Source of the DNA: Spodoptera frugiperda
Taxonomy: Eukaryota > Arthropoda > Insecta > Lepidoptera > Noctuidae
Reading direction: 5' to 3'
Assembly (NCBI RefSeq): GCF_023101765.2
Contig: NC_064224.1
Location: 5,412,103-5,476,102 of the forward strand
DNA: 64,000 nt
Positions 43,872 to 57,840 of the stretch are shown here, in pieces (the stretch's first letter is position 1; each line of letters begins with the position of its first letter). A program made the position numbers and the translations under genes. Under the pieces are notes generated by a model. It did no database searches. It was not told the origin of the DNA and saw only the letters and a list, made by a program, of their open reading frames with translations.

Positions 43872-45039
43872 GTACGTGGCCGCACTTACTGCTTTACATT
43901 GCATTTATATTGTATGACATGACACATTGAGCTAGGTAGGCGCTCGGCTCGCGCGGAGCTCGCGTTTCTCGGAACGGTCGGTTTCACTGGAAGAAAGTCG
44001 AGTGACAGACGATGACGATACACATCGGTGATTACATCTGTACTGCACACTGCCGCCGCACAGATGCTGCGCTGACACTGTCGTGGAAGCATGATGCAGG
44101 GGACACTACCTCGGTGTGTACTGATCGTTCGTCCCTCTGCCCCTGCGCATACATCATAATTTTAATTTATCTCTTGTGTAACTGTGACAGCGCTTCTGGA
44201 GCACATGTTGTATATACCCGCACCCACAGTATTGTATAGGCAGCACCTAGTATCATGTATTGTAGATAGTAGATAGTATATAGAGTAGTTCGCTCGTTGT
44301 GTGTTTGTGTACAAACGAGAGAGAGAGTTGCGTCATTAAGGTGTCGCCGCAGACATCCTCGGTCAGGAACTGTCGGTAAACAAGGCGTCGAGTAGAAGCG
44401 GCCGCGCCTGCGCAGTTTGCGACACCGGCACACAGCTGATGAGTGTTTGCCAAACTTATGAAAGATCTAATTCAATGCGATTACGAAAGTGGCTTTATAA
44501 GTGAGACTGAACATCTCGACACAAATCAATTGAAACTTTGTTTAGATAGCCATAAAGTTGGCATTTACTCGGAATCCGAATGTTTCGTCAGCGAGCAGAT
44601 GGCTTGCAAAAAGTGAGTAGTGGATGTTGTGTAATGGGTGGCGGCTTGTAACCGCCGCCCGGCCAGTTACGTGCGGAGACATAACATCGGCGCGGACTCC
44701 ACTGCATGGCCACGCCGTACCTCCACCACATGTGTCATTGGGTACCTACTGCCGTGCCTTCAAACATCAAGTCAATGTGAAATAGAAACGTTTAGAAACT
44801 GAACAATAAAGGATATAACGAAGCAAAGCAAAGTGACGCGCAGTTGCTACGTCGTAGCAGCGTAGCACGCGGTTCCCGCGAGAACAACGGAATTAGGACA
44901 ACGTAGCTGCTACGGTGCTACGCTGTGTGTTTATTTTTCGGTCGAGTAAACACAAATGTCCCCTGCCGAGTTATAGAGAGCTACTCAGCAGGCAGCTTTA
45001 TTTCATTTGCTGTAACGGTGCATTATACGCGCGGAGTAG
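43872..45039. other. Start of a long knickkopf intron
   Basis: No exon encoding the expected DOMON start (a cysteine followed by a W-E/R-V pattern) was found. It includes a hairpin-prone block at 44826-44925. Confidence 0.5.
44826..44925. repeat. Hairpin-prone block of gctacg-rich inverted repeats
   Basis: Multiple gtagc/gctac words in both orientations (gtcgtagcagcgtagcacgc at the left, gtagctgctacggtgctacg at the right) flank a cgcggttcccgcg palindrome. It could be a degraded MITE. It lies just before the truncated end of retroelement D. Confidence 0.4.
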
Positions 45040-47964
45040 ACCGCAAGCGTATGTTCCACCGTGTCCTCCGGGCGGTCTTCGCAGTGATGACACCCGGGCG
45101 TTTCCTCCCGCCCAATCAGAAACAGGAACCTACCGAAGCTTCCATGTCCGGTAAGCACCTGCGTCAGGCGGTAGGTGAGGACGCCGTGGCTCTCTAGCCA
45201 CTCCTCAAAGAGGGACTTACCGCTGCAATGACAGCGAGCCCAGCCCTCGGTTGCGACAGTCGCTGCTGCCATTCCGCCATGAGATCGCGCCGGAGCTCAT
45301 CCCGCCACGCACTAATCTGGCGCGGCAGTGGAGTTTCGCCCCGGCGACGCGCGTCGGCGCGCAAACTAAAGACGCGCGCGAGCACCTTCGCCTCCAAATC
45401 CCACGGCGGGAGTCCGGCAAGGAGGTTAGCCGCCTCTCCGGAGATCGTGCGATATCCGCGGATCACCCGGATGGCCATGACCCTCTGGGACGTGAGCAGC
45501 GCCCGAGCTGGTCGCCGCATCAGGTTCGGCGCCCACACAGGGGCTCCGTAGAGGGCCATGGACCGCACGATCCCCGCGTACAACCTCCGGCAGGAGGCAT
45601 TTGGCCCCCCGAGGTTGGGCAGGAGCCGCTTAAGTGCAGCCCCCGTCCGTTCCAACTTAGGAGCCAAACGTCGGAAATGCTCCACGAAGTTCCATCGACT
45701 GTCGAGGACGAGTCCTAGGTACTTCATCGTCGTCTCGACGCCGATGGTAACCCCTCCTGCCGTTATTTGGGACCCATCCGGAGGTGGCGCGTTCCCGCGG
45801 CCATGAAAACACATGGCCTCGGACTTGTGGAGCGCCACCTCGAGTCCCAATTGCCGGATCCTATCAACAACTGTCGCAACCGCTCTCGCCATTAAGTTGG
45901 CCGCCGCCTGGTGCGACCTCCCGTGCGCTAGCACCAGCGTGTCGTCGGCGTAACAGACTACGCTGACGCCGTTCGGGAGGTCGGTGCGCAGCACCCAGTC
46001 GTAACCAATGTTCCACAGGAGCGGCCCCAAAACCGAACCCTGTGGAACACCGCGCGACATCTCTCGCCGGTTCCACTCACCTTGGTGACCGGGGTAGGTG
46101 ACAAACCTATCCATCAGGTAGGCCTCGATAACACGACGGAGATAGGTAGGCACCCGGTGGTACCGGAGTGCCTCCAGTATGCAGCTCCAGGGTAGTGAGT
46201 TGAAAGCGTTGGCGATGTCCAGAGACACCGCCACGACGACCTTACCCCTGGACACTGCATTCCCCGTCGTGAGGTCTCTTACGCGCATGATGGCGTCCAC
46301 CGTGGAGCGCCCTCTACGGAAGCCGAACTGGCCATCCGCGAGGTCCGGCCCAAGTCCAGACAGGTGCGCGACGAGGCGGTTCGAAATTATCCTTTCGAAG
46401 ACTTTTCCCACCTCGTCGAGCAGCACAATGGGCCGGTACGCGGACGGAGAGTCCGCAGGGCGCCCCGGCTTCTTCACGAGGACCAGTTTTCCCGTCTTCC
46501 ACTGAAGCGGGAACTGGCCCCTCTCCAAGCATGCGCTGTAGAGACCTATTAATCGAGGCCCGAGAGCCTCCGAGGCCAGGACCCACGCCTTGCCATGTAG
46601 GCCATCGGGTCCTGGGGCGGTGTTCTTGGCGCCCATCCGGCGCACCGCCGCTCTCAGTTCTGCCTCGGTCACCTCCGGAACGATGTCGTCGTCGTCGTCG
46701 CTGTGGCCCGCATTGGGCACCGCAGGGGGCGGAGTCATGGATGGAGGGGTGAAACCCCTCCGAAGTTGGGGGAACAAGGCGCCAATTACCTCCTCCACAA
46801 CTTCTGGCCGGAGACTCTGAGTGAGCGGGGGAGCCCAGGTGCGGAGCTTATCACGCACCATCCGGTAGGGGCGCCCCCATGGATCTCTGTTCAGAGTCTC
46901 CAGCATCTCTCGGCGGGCTTCCTCCTTAGCCCGCCAAATTTCCGCTTTGAGGGCGGCCTTTGCCGCCTTGTACCCCTCGTACAACTCCGCCTCTCTGACC
47001 TCCGCATCTGAAGGACGGATACGGAGCCTGCGGTGCCTGGTGTACCGGCGTCGCGCAGCAACGCAAGCACTGCGCATAGCAGCTAACTCCTGCGACCACC
47101 AGTACACCTGGCGCTTGCGCTGACCTGGCCGGACCCGGGGCATCGCCACGTCACATATTTTGGACATGGCGTCCTGGAGCCATCTTGCTTCCTCGTCGAT
47201 GTCGGCAGGCCTGTCCGGTGGTATCACCCAGGCCTGCACGATTGCGGCTTCCAGGAAAAGCTCCCGGTCCAGCTGTCTCAGCGCCCAACGCGGGCCATAT
47301 GGGGCCTGTCTGGCTGGCGGGTTCGCGGCCTCGGTGGAGACGTCAAACCGGATGTACCGGTGGTCCGAGAACGTCTCCACCTCCTCCATAACGCGCCAGT
47401 CAACGACACGAGGTGACAGAGCAGGGCTGGCGAACGATATGTCCACCACCGATTCGCCCTGCATCCGCACGCACGTGGGGACAGAACCCCGGTTCAGGAC
47501 GACTAGGCCTGTCTCCAGAGCCCAGTCTTCCACCATCCTACCCCGAACGTCAGTGAGCCGGGAACCCCAAGCCAAGTTTTTGGCATTGAAGTCCCCGAGG
47601 ACAAGCACGGGGAGGGAACGGAACCCGACGACGACGGCGACCAACTCCCTCAGGGAGTTGTGGAACTCGGCGAGAGTTCGGTTCGGAGAGAAATACACGC
47701 CCACCACAGCGATCTCTCCGAACCGTGCTGCGACACAACCCCGGGCATCCGAGCATTCTCGAGAGTCGGGGTACCGGCGGCGGCCGACGAGATGATGGTC
47801 ACCGAGCCGTCCAAGTCCGCAACCCAGTGATCCCTGGGCGGGACGAAATACGGCTCGGAGACCACAGCGACATTTATTGACCACTGCGCCATGCTCTGGA
47901 GTAGAAGGTCCTGAGCGGCGGCGCAGTGGTTGATATTCGCCTGGAGGAGGCGGAATGGAGTCAT
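45040..47964 (-). pseudogene. ORF2 of element D: endonuclease-reverse transcriptase, frameshifted and truncated
   Basis: It starts at the ATG of TAATG (47966-47962): MTPFRLLQANINHCAAAQDL. A frameshift near 47740 separates the first 75 or so residues from an 800-codon reading with GVYFSPNR, LGDFNAKNLAWGS and SDHRYIRFDV (endonuclease), then SLDIANAFNSLP and YADDTLVLA (reverse transcriptase, catalytic residues kept). A second frameshift near 45200 precedes YRLTQVLTGHGSFGRFL and the zinc finger, which is cut before its last cysteine. About 970 codons remain of the roughly 1040 seen in copy B. It corresponds to copy B over its whole length, so the lesions are clear. Confidence 0.87.
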
Positions 47965-50079
47965 TACTGACAATCCATCACAACCTCCTCCCTGGCGGCA
48001 TTACGGCCGGCGGAGACCGCGGCGGCGGTAGCAGTGGCGACTGCGGCGGCGGTGGCGGAAACGACGGGGGCGGCGGAGGGCCTACCCTTATCCCTGGGTT
48101 TGGTAGGGGGGGAGCAGGCCTTGCTCCCGACCCGGTGATTGGCCGGCTTGCCGGCCGCTGCACATGCGTCGCAGTGCAGCGGGGCGGTACACGTACCGGC
48201 CTTGTGACCGGGCTGACCGCAGCGGAAGCAGCGGTCGCTGCGGTCAACCTCCGAGGTGCATTTAACGCTCACGTGGTGGCCCACGTGGCAGCGGTAGCAC
48301 CTCAGAGGCCGGACCTCGAGCAGCTTGACCTGCGCCGAGACCCACCCCACCAGGAGCCTTCTGCCCTCCTTAATCTTTTTGGCCGCTGTCACGGGGCAGC
48401 TTACCACCACCGTGCGCAGCCCCGAGTTGTCCGGACGGATGGTGCCTGCCTTGACCTGGTCAACAGGGCACCCTCCCGTCCTGGCGACAGCGGCCACCAC
48501 TTCGTGCTCCGTCACGGAATCGTCCAGACCCAATATACGCAAGTCAAGGCACTTGGTGGGCCTGGACACGCGAACCTCTTCCGCACCGAGACACGCCCTA
48601 ATCCTTTCGGCTAGGACGTCGGCGGATGAACCACTGGCCGCGCCGGGGACCTCAAGTAGACGGGCTCCTGTTGCCGTCACCTTCATTGAGAACCCGTCAG
48701 GGGCCCCGAACTCCGCGGGAGTCACCGCCCCCTTCAATTTGGCGAGAACGTCGCCATACGTTACACCCCTCTGGACTGCATCGGGCTGTAGCGTAATAAC
48801 TACAGCCGCGGTCTTAGGGGCGAGAAGCAAGGCCGCAGCGCGCTTCTCCTTGCGCTGCTGCTGACGCCGCTGCCGCTGCGCTTTTTGCGGCGCTTCCTCG
48901 CCTCTTTGGCGACTCTCCTCGCCTCGCCAACTACTTGCCAGTCACCACTTGCCGGCAGGGTGGGCTCGCTTGTGACTGGGGCAGCTTGTTGAGCCGCTGC
49001 ACCCCTCCTCCCTCTTCTGCGTCCGGTAGACGCATTTACCGCCTGCCCGCCAGCCGGAGCCTGCACCACTGGAGGAGCTGGGGCCCTTGTTGGGGGAGCC
49101 GCTCGTGGCCTTGCCACCGGTTGAGTATCGCGGCTAGTCCGACCAGAGGAGGTCGAGGGCCTGGCCGCAACGGCCGCGTATGACCTCGAGGTCGCTGAAC
49201 TCGAGGCCGCTAGCGGGGACGGAGGAGTTTGCTCTCCAGCACATTAAAACGTTGCTGGAAAGCAGCCATCTCCCTGCGCAGTAGCTCCACCAAATCAGGT
49301 TCCGCCCGAGGCTGAGGTTGACGTCCTCGGCAAACGGCAAGCTCAGCCTTAGTGGCCCGGAGCTCGGCCTCCAGCGCCGCATTGGAGGCCGACAAGCGCG
49401 ACAGCTCCCGCCGCATGTCGGCCAGCTCCCGATGTACTTTTCCCGCCGAGGGAACCCTACATATATCGAAGGCCGCCGCCATAATTTCGGCCTCCACCGA
49501 CTTCAGCTGAGCGGCTCCGGCAGGCTGGGATTTCTTTCCTGCTATCTGGCGAAGTCCCTCCCTGACAGCTTGACGAAGGGTCTCAGAGCCACGCTCACCA
49601 TTCAAGCTCTCGGCATCCACAACCTCCATCACGGAGGAGTCCGAGTGGACGGCACTGATTAGAGCGCTACCCTCTGCGGCAGGGCGCTCAGCCGGCTTGG
49701 GTCGGACAGTACCTGCCAACCTCTTGCCCTTCCCCTGCCTCCACCCCGCGCGGCCGTGGGGATTTTAGGGGGGGCCGGGGCCTCCTGCGCGTTGGAGGAC
49801 GAGGACAATCCCCGACCCTCCTCCGCCCTTGGACGCTTGCAAGCCGCCCTTGTCTGGCGCTGTGAGCTCACGCTCGCGGCAAACACTGATGAGGAGTCGG
49901 ACTCCGAGTCCGACGCCTTCCAGCTTGGGACCCGTGTGTGGGACTTGCTGGACGAGTCCAGCGCCTCCCCACGGGTATCAGAGCCATTAAGGCTCTCTGC
50001 CACAACAACTGCAGGCGAGCTAAGCTCACCTGCCCTCTCCTCCTCTGGTGGTTTTATTGATTTTGTTTTCTTTCCCATA
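47964..50079 (-). pseudogene. ORF1 of element D, multiple frameshifts
   Basis: Four readings in different frames follow each other: 50079-49740 (MGKKTKSIKPPEEERAG..., serine-rich), 49740-49225 (a leucine-heptad coiled coil, ELADMRRELSRLSASNAALE), 49225-48830 (proline/alanine- and basic-rich) and 48830-47964. The last holds CYRCHVGHHVSVKC, CFRCGQPGHKAGTC and a third Cys/His knuckle. The domain order equals that of the intact ORF1 in copy B. At least three indels are needed to join them. The start at 50079 is chosen because the residues upstream look like 5' UTR; an alternative reading begins at 50210. Confidence 0.8.
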
Positions 50080-50418
50080 TAGTTCCCACGAGTGTGGGGG
50101 AAATATTCAGTCCACCCAGGCAGTGCCCCTGTACCTGGGTAAGTGTATATTTGTATCCCAACTAGAGGGTCCACCGGTCCTCTAGCTGGGGGTGCGCTCG
50201 AGACTGACACTACTGTGCATAGGCCCTTAGAAGCAGTAGGTAGGCACTAACCTTTTAAAAACTAAAAAAGGGACAGGAGGATATATAAATAAAACACCAA
50301 TATTAGTATAAAATATGTATTAATCATCTTGAATAATTAGGAGAATGTCATCTTAGAATTGTGTAGGGGTTCGGGGTACGTATATTTTCTTGGTATCTTT
50401 CCCAACTGAGATACCATA

Positions 50419-50748
50419 TTATACAGGCTGAGATGCACGCCACTGACGAATAACTGATAAAGTCGCCTCATCTTCCAAGACTCTTCTGCCAATAGAGTTA
50501 CAGCGACCAGTCGCAATCGTACAATTTACACAGCGATCTATGTCGTCAATATTCGATTGATAGGCTTGTTGCAGTTGTCCAAAATAGAGAGTCAGGTAAT
50601 TTATAGATTCAAGATCCGTCAAAAGTCCTTTATAAAGCCGAGGTCGTGGGGTTAAACAATAAAACATGGAAAATACGTGCGCACTTAGAACGAAACACAA
50701 CGAACGAGTGTCATCCAAAGAGTATAATAAGTATAGGGAAAGTGTCAT
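50419..50748 (-). other. Unassigned 109-codon ORF
   Basis: The composition is protein-like, with CVNCTIATGRC near the C-terminus and a hydrophobic N-terminus. No family is recognised, and no second exon or copy is seen. It could be a remnant of a mobile element next to element D. It may also be chance. Confidence 0.25.
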
Positions 50749-52149
50749 CTGTCAATCGGTGACTGACTGAAGTCAGACAGAAGTGTTTTAAGAATTTGTA
50801 TCCCTTTACGTTGCCAGTCAAGCGTATACAAAATAATGAGTTACACAAATTAACAAATCAACTTTTGTTCGCCGGCAAAAAAACCGCTTCATAAACATTT
50901 AGGTACTTTGTTTATCCTAAACCGAATTAAACAATAGAAACCAAAATTCTAGTGTTTATTTAAGAAGCTTAAAATGTTCCAAACGAATTCGTCTAATTAA
51001 TAAAGTTCCAACGATCCAATACAAGTTCAATAGTTTGAAATTAAAAATATTGCCAGTTATCAGAAAGAAAGCGTTCAGACTGAAACAATAGTTTCTGAAC
51101 TAATTCATTGTTTCGTTTGAAATTGATTATAATTATTTTGTATTGAAACTTTCTCTGAAATAATCGTTTGTAGAGAAACAGATTCTTCATTTATTTTAAT
51201 TAACTGGTTCAACTGGAAAAATATAAATATTTTTATTAGCTTATTTATTTATTTTAAACTTTATGTACATTGAAACAATGGTGGATTTACCTTATCCATG
51301 CTACGTTTTCAGGGATTTGTATGTAGCAGACCCATCTATCCATTTGTTATATACATATATTCATGTTGACTTGACATGTACTTATGAAGACAAAAGGGTA
51401 CATTTCCCTTTCTAAACTACCTATCGTTATTTTATATTACTACAAATAAATTACTACATAAAAATACACTTGAAATCACCTTCTAGAGGGTATTTTTTAT
51501 AAGGGTGACAAAGCATTCATAGCTTTTTCATGTTAAAGATATTTCAGAGACGCTGATCGCTTACTAACAGGTGATCAAAGTACCCACTATGTCATAAAAA
51601 TAACAAATATCAAAATAAAATAATTAACACTGATTTATCACAGTTTAAATCAAACAAAATGATAAAACGACGACGTGCCGTAGCTTATATAAATTAATAC
51701 ACGATTTGAACTTTATAAATCAAGTAAAAAATAGAGTTGTTTAGTATAAATTGTGGGCTTGTAACAATATTTCATCGAATAAGTCGACGGTGACGTCCGA
51801 AGCCGTGTGCTTGCAACTCTAAACATTTCGCGTCGCCTCGTGCGTTACTGGGTCCAAGCCAAGTTAATAGCGACAGCGTAAAGCGGGATAAGATATTCTT
51901 TTAACTGCTAATAGCAATAACTGATCTTAATCGAAGATCTCTGGATCAGACAGACAGAAACATATAGTACATGCATAGTACATAACCTCACGCCTAGAGT
52001 TTCTGTCAAAAATAAAGTTTGATCCAGAACTAATATCAAAAATCAATGTTCGGATTGAGATGGGTTATTGAAATTAGCAGTAAGTCATGTCACTCTTGAC
52101 AGAGTGGTCGTGGCCGTCAATCAGGAACAGTTTGTGTGACAAGTTTCAC

Positions 52150-52290
52150 ATCATCATCACCTAAAAAAAAAAAAAAAAAAAAATCATCAACGGTCAATGG
52201 GCCACTGCTGACTGAAGGCCTCTTCTCACACGGAGAAGGTTTGAGCTTTAATCACCACGCTTGCTCAATGCGGGTTGGTAATTTGAAACT
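52150..52290 (+). repeat. Lepidopteran dispersed repeat with A-run
   Basis: tcatcatcacc followed by a 21-base A-run, then tcaacggtcaatgggccact, gctgactgaaggcctcttct and tcaatgcgggttgg. This block order is common in lepidopteran genomes and probably derives from a LINE 3' end. Confidence 0.55.
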
Positions 52291-53365
52291 TATAATTTTG
52301 ATTTATTTTTTATTATAATGAGGAATTCATCACCGTTTATCAGTGTCTAAATAATCTTGGGAATTGCAAGTTGTACAATTGACACGTTTACACCAAGCCA
52401 TTATTGTGGGACTGCAGCCTTTCTCGTACTCATGGTTAGGGCATTTGCCATCTTAACTTGATCTGTCCAACTTATCGGGGATGAACCGCGCGCTCTTAGT
52501 AGTAAGTCCTGGTAGTCTCATCAGAATCAGAAAGTCATTATATGCTATTAACAACACAATATTAGACTGTGTCATGTGCTATGATTTTGGTCGCTAGTTT
52601 GAATGTTTACGTTAAAAGAACTCACATCAAAAAGACCACCAACAAATCAGATCTACAATTGAAGAAAATCAGGATTTCACACAATTAATGAACTTTTTAC
52701 GTGTAACTATGTACACATTTGCACGGGACTTAAACCGCTATAACTCACAACTTACGGCATAAATTAGCACACCGACATAATTCAGCTAACACGATTAACT
52801 CTGTCGGGAGCAGATGCAAACGAGGCTTCAATGTTTGAACTTAATTACACGATTGCCATGTCAGTTGGTTTACAACACTACAACGCTATTTAGGCGATGT
52901 TGTTAATTTTACTGATTAGTTATAGTTACAGAGATGACGGGTAATTTTAATCCGTTAATAACAAGCCTAGCATTAATATTATTGGGCTCATATTCACTTA
53001 ATTAGACAGTGGAGGTATTCTAGTATTTGCGATGGAATTGAAGAAGTCAATGTCGCAATGTAAACGGTCGAACAAGGATGGTTTCAGTTTTAAAGCGACC
53101 CTAAAGTATAATTATAACATTTACGCTGCCTGTACAAGATTAAAATTCCAAACGTTAATAACTTCATTAACTTAAACGTCGTTGTACTATTGTGTAATAA
53201 AAATGTGGGGAGATTCATGCTTCAGCAAGAATGGACCGGCTCGACCGAAGTGGTACCACGGCCTCACAGAAAACCGAAGTTGAGTGAGTGAGGTCCAATT
53301 ACCCCCCTAATCTAATCTTCCAAATCCTAGATTCCCCAACAACCTTTAAATTCCTCACCCTCAAA

Positions 53366-53445
53366 AGGCCGGCAACGCACTTGTAACGCTTCTGGTATTT
53401 CAAGTGTCCATGGGCGGTGATCCGTCTGCTTGTTTACCTTCTTAT
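53366..53445 (-). repeat. LINE tail fragment
   Basis: The blocks ggccggcaacgcacttgtaa, gtgtccatgggcggtgatcc and gtctgcttgttt form the complement of the repeat type at 33684, extended, and are shared with 58408-58505. Confidence 0.6.
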
Positions 53446-56400
53446 TCCATAGAAAAAAAAAACTATTGCTGTTCATCTACCACGTAAACTTGGAACCTAA
53501 CACCAAATCCCCAAAAGACAGACCACTAATAAATTCATCATCCCAACACTCAATGCACTACCGTCTATATCTAGCTGAGAAAATTAGCTCTATTAATACA
53601 CAAAGACCAGAAACTTTGTCCTAAACTGCTGACTACCCGTAAGACTATGCAGGTAGTTCCCGAAGGTGCGATGGACTAAACTTTATGTTCTAGAGAACTA
53701 ATAAACTAGTTAGTTTAGTATCCTGATTTACTCACCTTTGGAAGGTCGAATGTGGCTTGTTAATCGGTTGAGTATACGTTAGTAAAAGTTCATTTGTAGA
53801 TAGGTGATCATGTCTTTTAAATTTTGAAGACATCATTTTAAGATCAGCGCATTGCCATATAACAATATAACATATGTTATATTGCTCTGGCCACATACAA
53901 ATGGATGGGTCCGAGCTTTATAAAAAAACCCCCCGTCTAATAGTCACAATATGAAGATCGATTATTGTAGATTGTCACTACTGTACAAGTGTAGATTTTA
54001 ATGAATTTTACTACGTGTTTTAAGAATGCTGCTTAATAGCATTGCTATACATATAATATTGGTTCTAACATTCAGTTAAACTCATTTTGCATTCAAAATG
54101 CATGATTACTGGTATTTGTACACGAAGAAGTTAGGAATGCAAGAAGGGATAAAATAGATGAAATCTCCATGCTAGTAATAAGGATTATTGTGAGCTTCTA
54201 CACACGTGAAACTAGTAAATTATATGTATAAGTTATGTGATGAAATGCATTGTCCAAAAATAAAGCGCTTATGTTCATAAGTCCATGGTATTTACCAAAC
54301 GAATATAATTGTAGGTGTATTCAAGAGTATTCAGGTTACTGAGGTTTTTGAAATCAGTCTACTACTTACTTTCTGTTTGAAAAGTCTTACCAAGTACATG
54401 TTTTGTTTTTTGATGAGGAGAGTAAGCCTGTTGCGATACATCTCAAGCACTACACAAAACATTATTCTCAAAAAAAATAAAAAAGTCGTGTTGACTAAAA
54501 AATTGAATATATTGAATTGAATCCTGATAAAGAAGTTCGTTAATAAAATATTAATTTAGCACAGTAATATATTTAATATTAATAATATGTACACGCCTTT
54601 AATTTGAAGATTAAGGAATCAGCCTCACTATCTCGGAACCGTAGCGATTTTTAATCGCAAAAGTGAAACAAAAAACGGAATATAAGCGGCCGTACAATCG
54701 CCACAGGACGACTTATGCTGATCATAGACTTCCCCCAGTAACTTTCAGATAGATTGGAAGTGGCGGCATTTCCAATTTTGTTTTTCAATATTAATTTAAT
54801 TGAATCACTCCACTGCAGTCGGGCCCTTACGGCCTTCAAATCAATTGCAATTAAAAAGAAGTATCAATACCGGTAGCTACTTAATTAATTTTTGCTTCCA
54901 AGTGCATTGTTTTTATATCGGAGCGGTTCTTTAAAAGCAACCTATTGAGATAAGTGTATTTTATTTTATTGAATAATATTTTATCATATCAATCGCATAT
55001 ATCAAGGTGAATGCAATATTATGTTAGTCGGTATATCTATGCTGATAATTTTTACATCTGTTGTGTTTGGAAAAAGGATTAAAATTTTATCCACGTGGTA
55101 ACAGCACGTTACGATTATTTTGTAAACAGTTAAATAACTATAAATCATGTCTAATAACTGATACTTAGCTATGTAGTGCGAGTAAGATTTGCTATGAAGA
55201 TGCGCCACCACAAAGTAGCTGTGCGAAGAAGATACGCAGCACGAGTATGCAACGTTTCGACATTGGGGAAACCATTCATAGCACGCATCTGTACCACGCA
55301 TCTTTCACTATAAAAAAAATCATAGCCGAGTCCGTTTCCCCCAGTGATAAGCTATGTGTAACAATGAACATGATTGGTGGAAGCCAAACGCTTCCACAGC
55401 AACGTAGCATAGCACATCTCTAGTGGAAAAGCACCATCACAAATAGCATAAACCCGATCTCAATAAAAAAGGGGAAAAACACTACGCAGCTTTATCACTA
55501 AAACACACGAACATATATATTTTATTTATTCTTTATTTATTTCGCGTAAAATTTATTCGGCAATACACCCATACAGCGCTACGGAAGTTTATATTATTTT
55601 GAAGTAACAAAATACGATTGTATCTGTTGACAGCTGGCTGTTCACAATTTTATACCATTTTATCCAATACTGAACATTGCAGTTTCAAATAAATCTTGTT
55701 TCATAGCCTCTGAATAGAATTCAAATGAAATATTCCAGTTTCATATATTGAATTCGAACAATCAAGCTTTAAAAATACTGTGGCAAAAGATAGCTGGAAT
55801 TGTTGGAGTTATTTTAAAAAAAATATTGGGTTATTAGCTTTTGTATTTTTGTATAGAGTCATTATTCGGCTATGTTTTTTTTTTGGAAATACGTTATGAA
55901 AGCTGGAATTTTGTAAGGTATAATTATTATTCCAATAATTTTCGATATGTCGAGAATTCGAGATATGCGGACGGTTCGAAAGTTATTTCTATATACTAAC
56001 TTCTCTGTACGTGAGCATATTGTTTACTTTTTTAATCCAAATATGCCATTACTTAGTAATAGCACATCATACGACATACGGTGCCGTTAAAGTGTGATAT
56101 GTGCTTTATCATTATTATTACCCTGTTTCCGACCACTACTGAAGAAGGCCTTTCTACTGAGTCCGATCTTCAGTTCTTTGCGTTGTTTTCTCGGTGTGAA
56201 CAATATTATTGATGTATCTATTGTATAATATAGTAAAACTTTCAATCCCATAAAATGAAATGTAAATAAAAACATCACCTTTCTACTATTGAAAGTTCCA
56301 TGACAAAGATGTTCGTTTAATTTTCTTAGGATTCCAGTTCTACTACTTTAAAGAAATTTGCTACCTACCTTAATACATCTTTGTTCAAACGTACAACTAA

Positions 56401-57759
56401 GTACAGTCACGCCGAAACCAACTTGAAAGCGACAGTACGTCATAAAAACGTTTGCACAAATACATTCGCGTACAAAAGTACAAGCGTCTTAAGTACTTTA
56501 TTTCTTTGTAAGAGATCTGCAATAAAGTTGATACGTGTAACGTTTTATATGTAGTATAACATGTTATAAAACGATGATACAACCTCGTTTGTTGGAGTAC
56601 GTCGTTGCTGTAACGTATTCGCCGAATGTTTCTTCAAATGAATTTAGAGATTTAGGTTTTGTTTTTTTGTTTATTTTTTCTTTGGAGTTTTGTCTTGGAA
56701 ATCTTTTGTTTTTACTCATAGAATGGTGATATTACAAAGCCAGATGATGATATGGTGTTAGTTAGAAAATGCAAAAGGGATGACTATTTTGTTTTATATT
56801 GATGTCCATCTTGTAGATTTTTTTTTGCTAAGAGAAACAAATACTTTCAAAGATATATTGTTTTGAAATATCGCGTGACGTCACTTCTAGGTACTTTTTA
56901 TACGTAGAAATGACGGATTTGCTCTATAAACTTTTATTAATTTTATAAGTATATGACATCTTGGCATGTGTCGAATATTTTTTCATTACTGAACTGACGG
57001 ACTAAATAGAGTTTTAATTTCCATACCACGTCATCATCCCTATTCTATCTATTGAGTAATCGGTTAAGTATTGAGTAATCATCATCCTTATTCTATCTAT
57101 TAAGTAATCGGTGTCGGAAAATTATACATCGTGTTTTCTTTTTCAATATTTTTTATACATTCCAATAACTGAAACAGAATCCAAACTAGCAGAAATTGAA
57201 TAAGACGATAACTTAAATAAATTTTGCCAGGAAACGAATGCGATCTCCTCAAACCTAGTACTCGGAGCTCACTCCACGCCAAGTCGTTTAAAAACAGTTT
57301 ATTTTCTGCGATTTCGTTCGCCATTTCGCTTGTAGTTATTTAAAAGGTATTTAGGAGTGTATTCCAGAAGTAAATTGGAAAAGGACAACGAATTCCGCTT
57401 GAAGTATAGTAGTTTAAGTTTATTTTTTAATGTTTTGTTTGTTTCCACTGCGCACACTTGTTTCATAGCCTCTGAATAGAATCCAAATGGCACCATCAAT
57501 TCAAATACTACGGTAGAGTAGTCGTAAGTGTGTTGAGACAGGGGTTCTTTGGTTCGATTTCCGGGTCTGGAAAATTCATAATAATAGCCGATAATTTAAT
57601 ATTACTGCCTGCGATCAATAGTATGTAGTAATTATTGCAGTACATAACATAATGTTTACCACACTCAGAAGACGGACAATTCTATTGTAATGTTTTAAAA
57701 GTGTTTTTATTTGTATGTAAATCATTTAATTAACAAATAATCACGATTTACTCACGTAA

Positions 57760-57840
57760 AATAATGGTGAAAAGCTCTACTAGTTTCGAGGGACTCTTCA
57801 TCATTAACAGCGCGTGCAGTGCAGTGCGCGTTAGTATGTC
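57760..57840 (+). repeat. Dispersed repeat family, copy 2
   Basis: Shares ctactagtttcgag, gactcttcatcat and a cagcgcgtgc segment with 858-950. Confidence 0.6.

Larger units (their letters stand above)
45040..50270 (-). mobile_element. Second R1-clade retrotransposon (element D), degenerate
   Basis: Same layout as copies A and B (ORF1 with CCHC knuckles, TAATG overlap, endonuclease-RT ORF2), but a different family by sequence. It is not flanked by telomeric repeats. The 3' end is missing: at about 45040 the C-terminal finger breaks off after CHHCEDRPEDTVEHTLA. The 5' end is near 50210-50270. It lies antisense in a knickkopf intron. Several frameshifts make it inactive. Confidence 0.85.

Noticed and set aside
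45194..47884. Single intact 896-codon gene
   Set aside because: It is the middle of a retrotransposon ORF2. The true start at 47964 and the C-terminus are in other frames, so it is a pseudogene.
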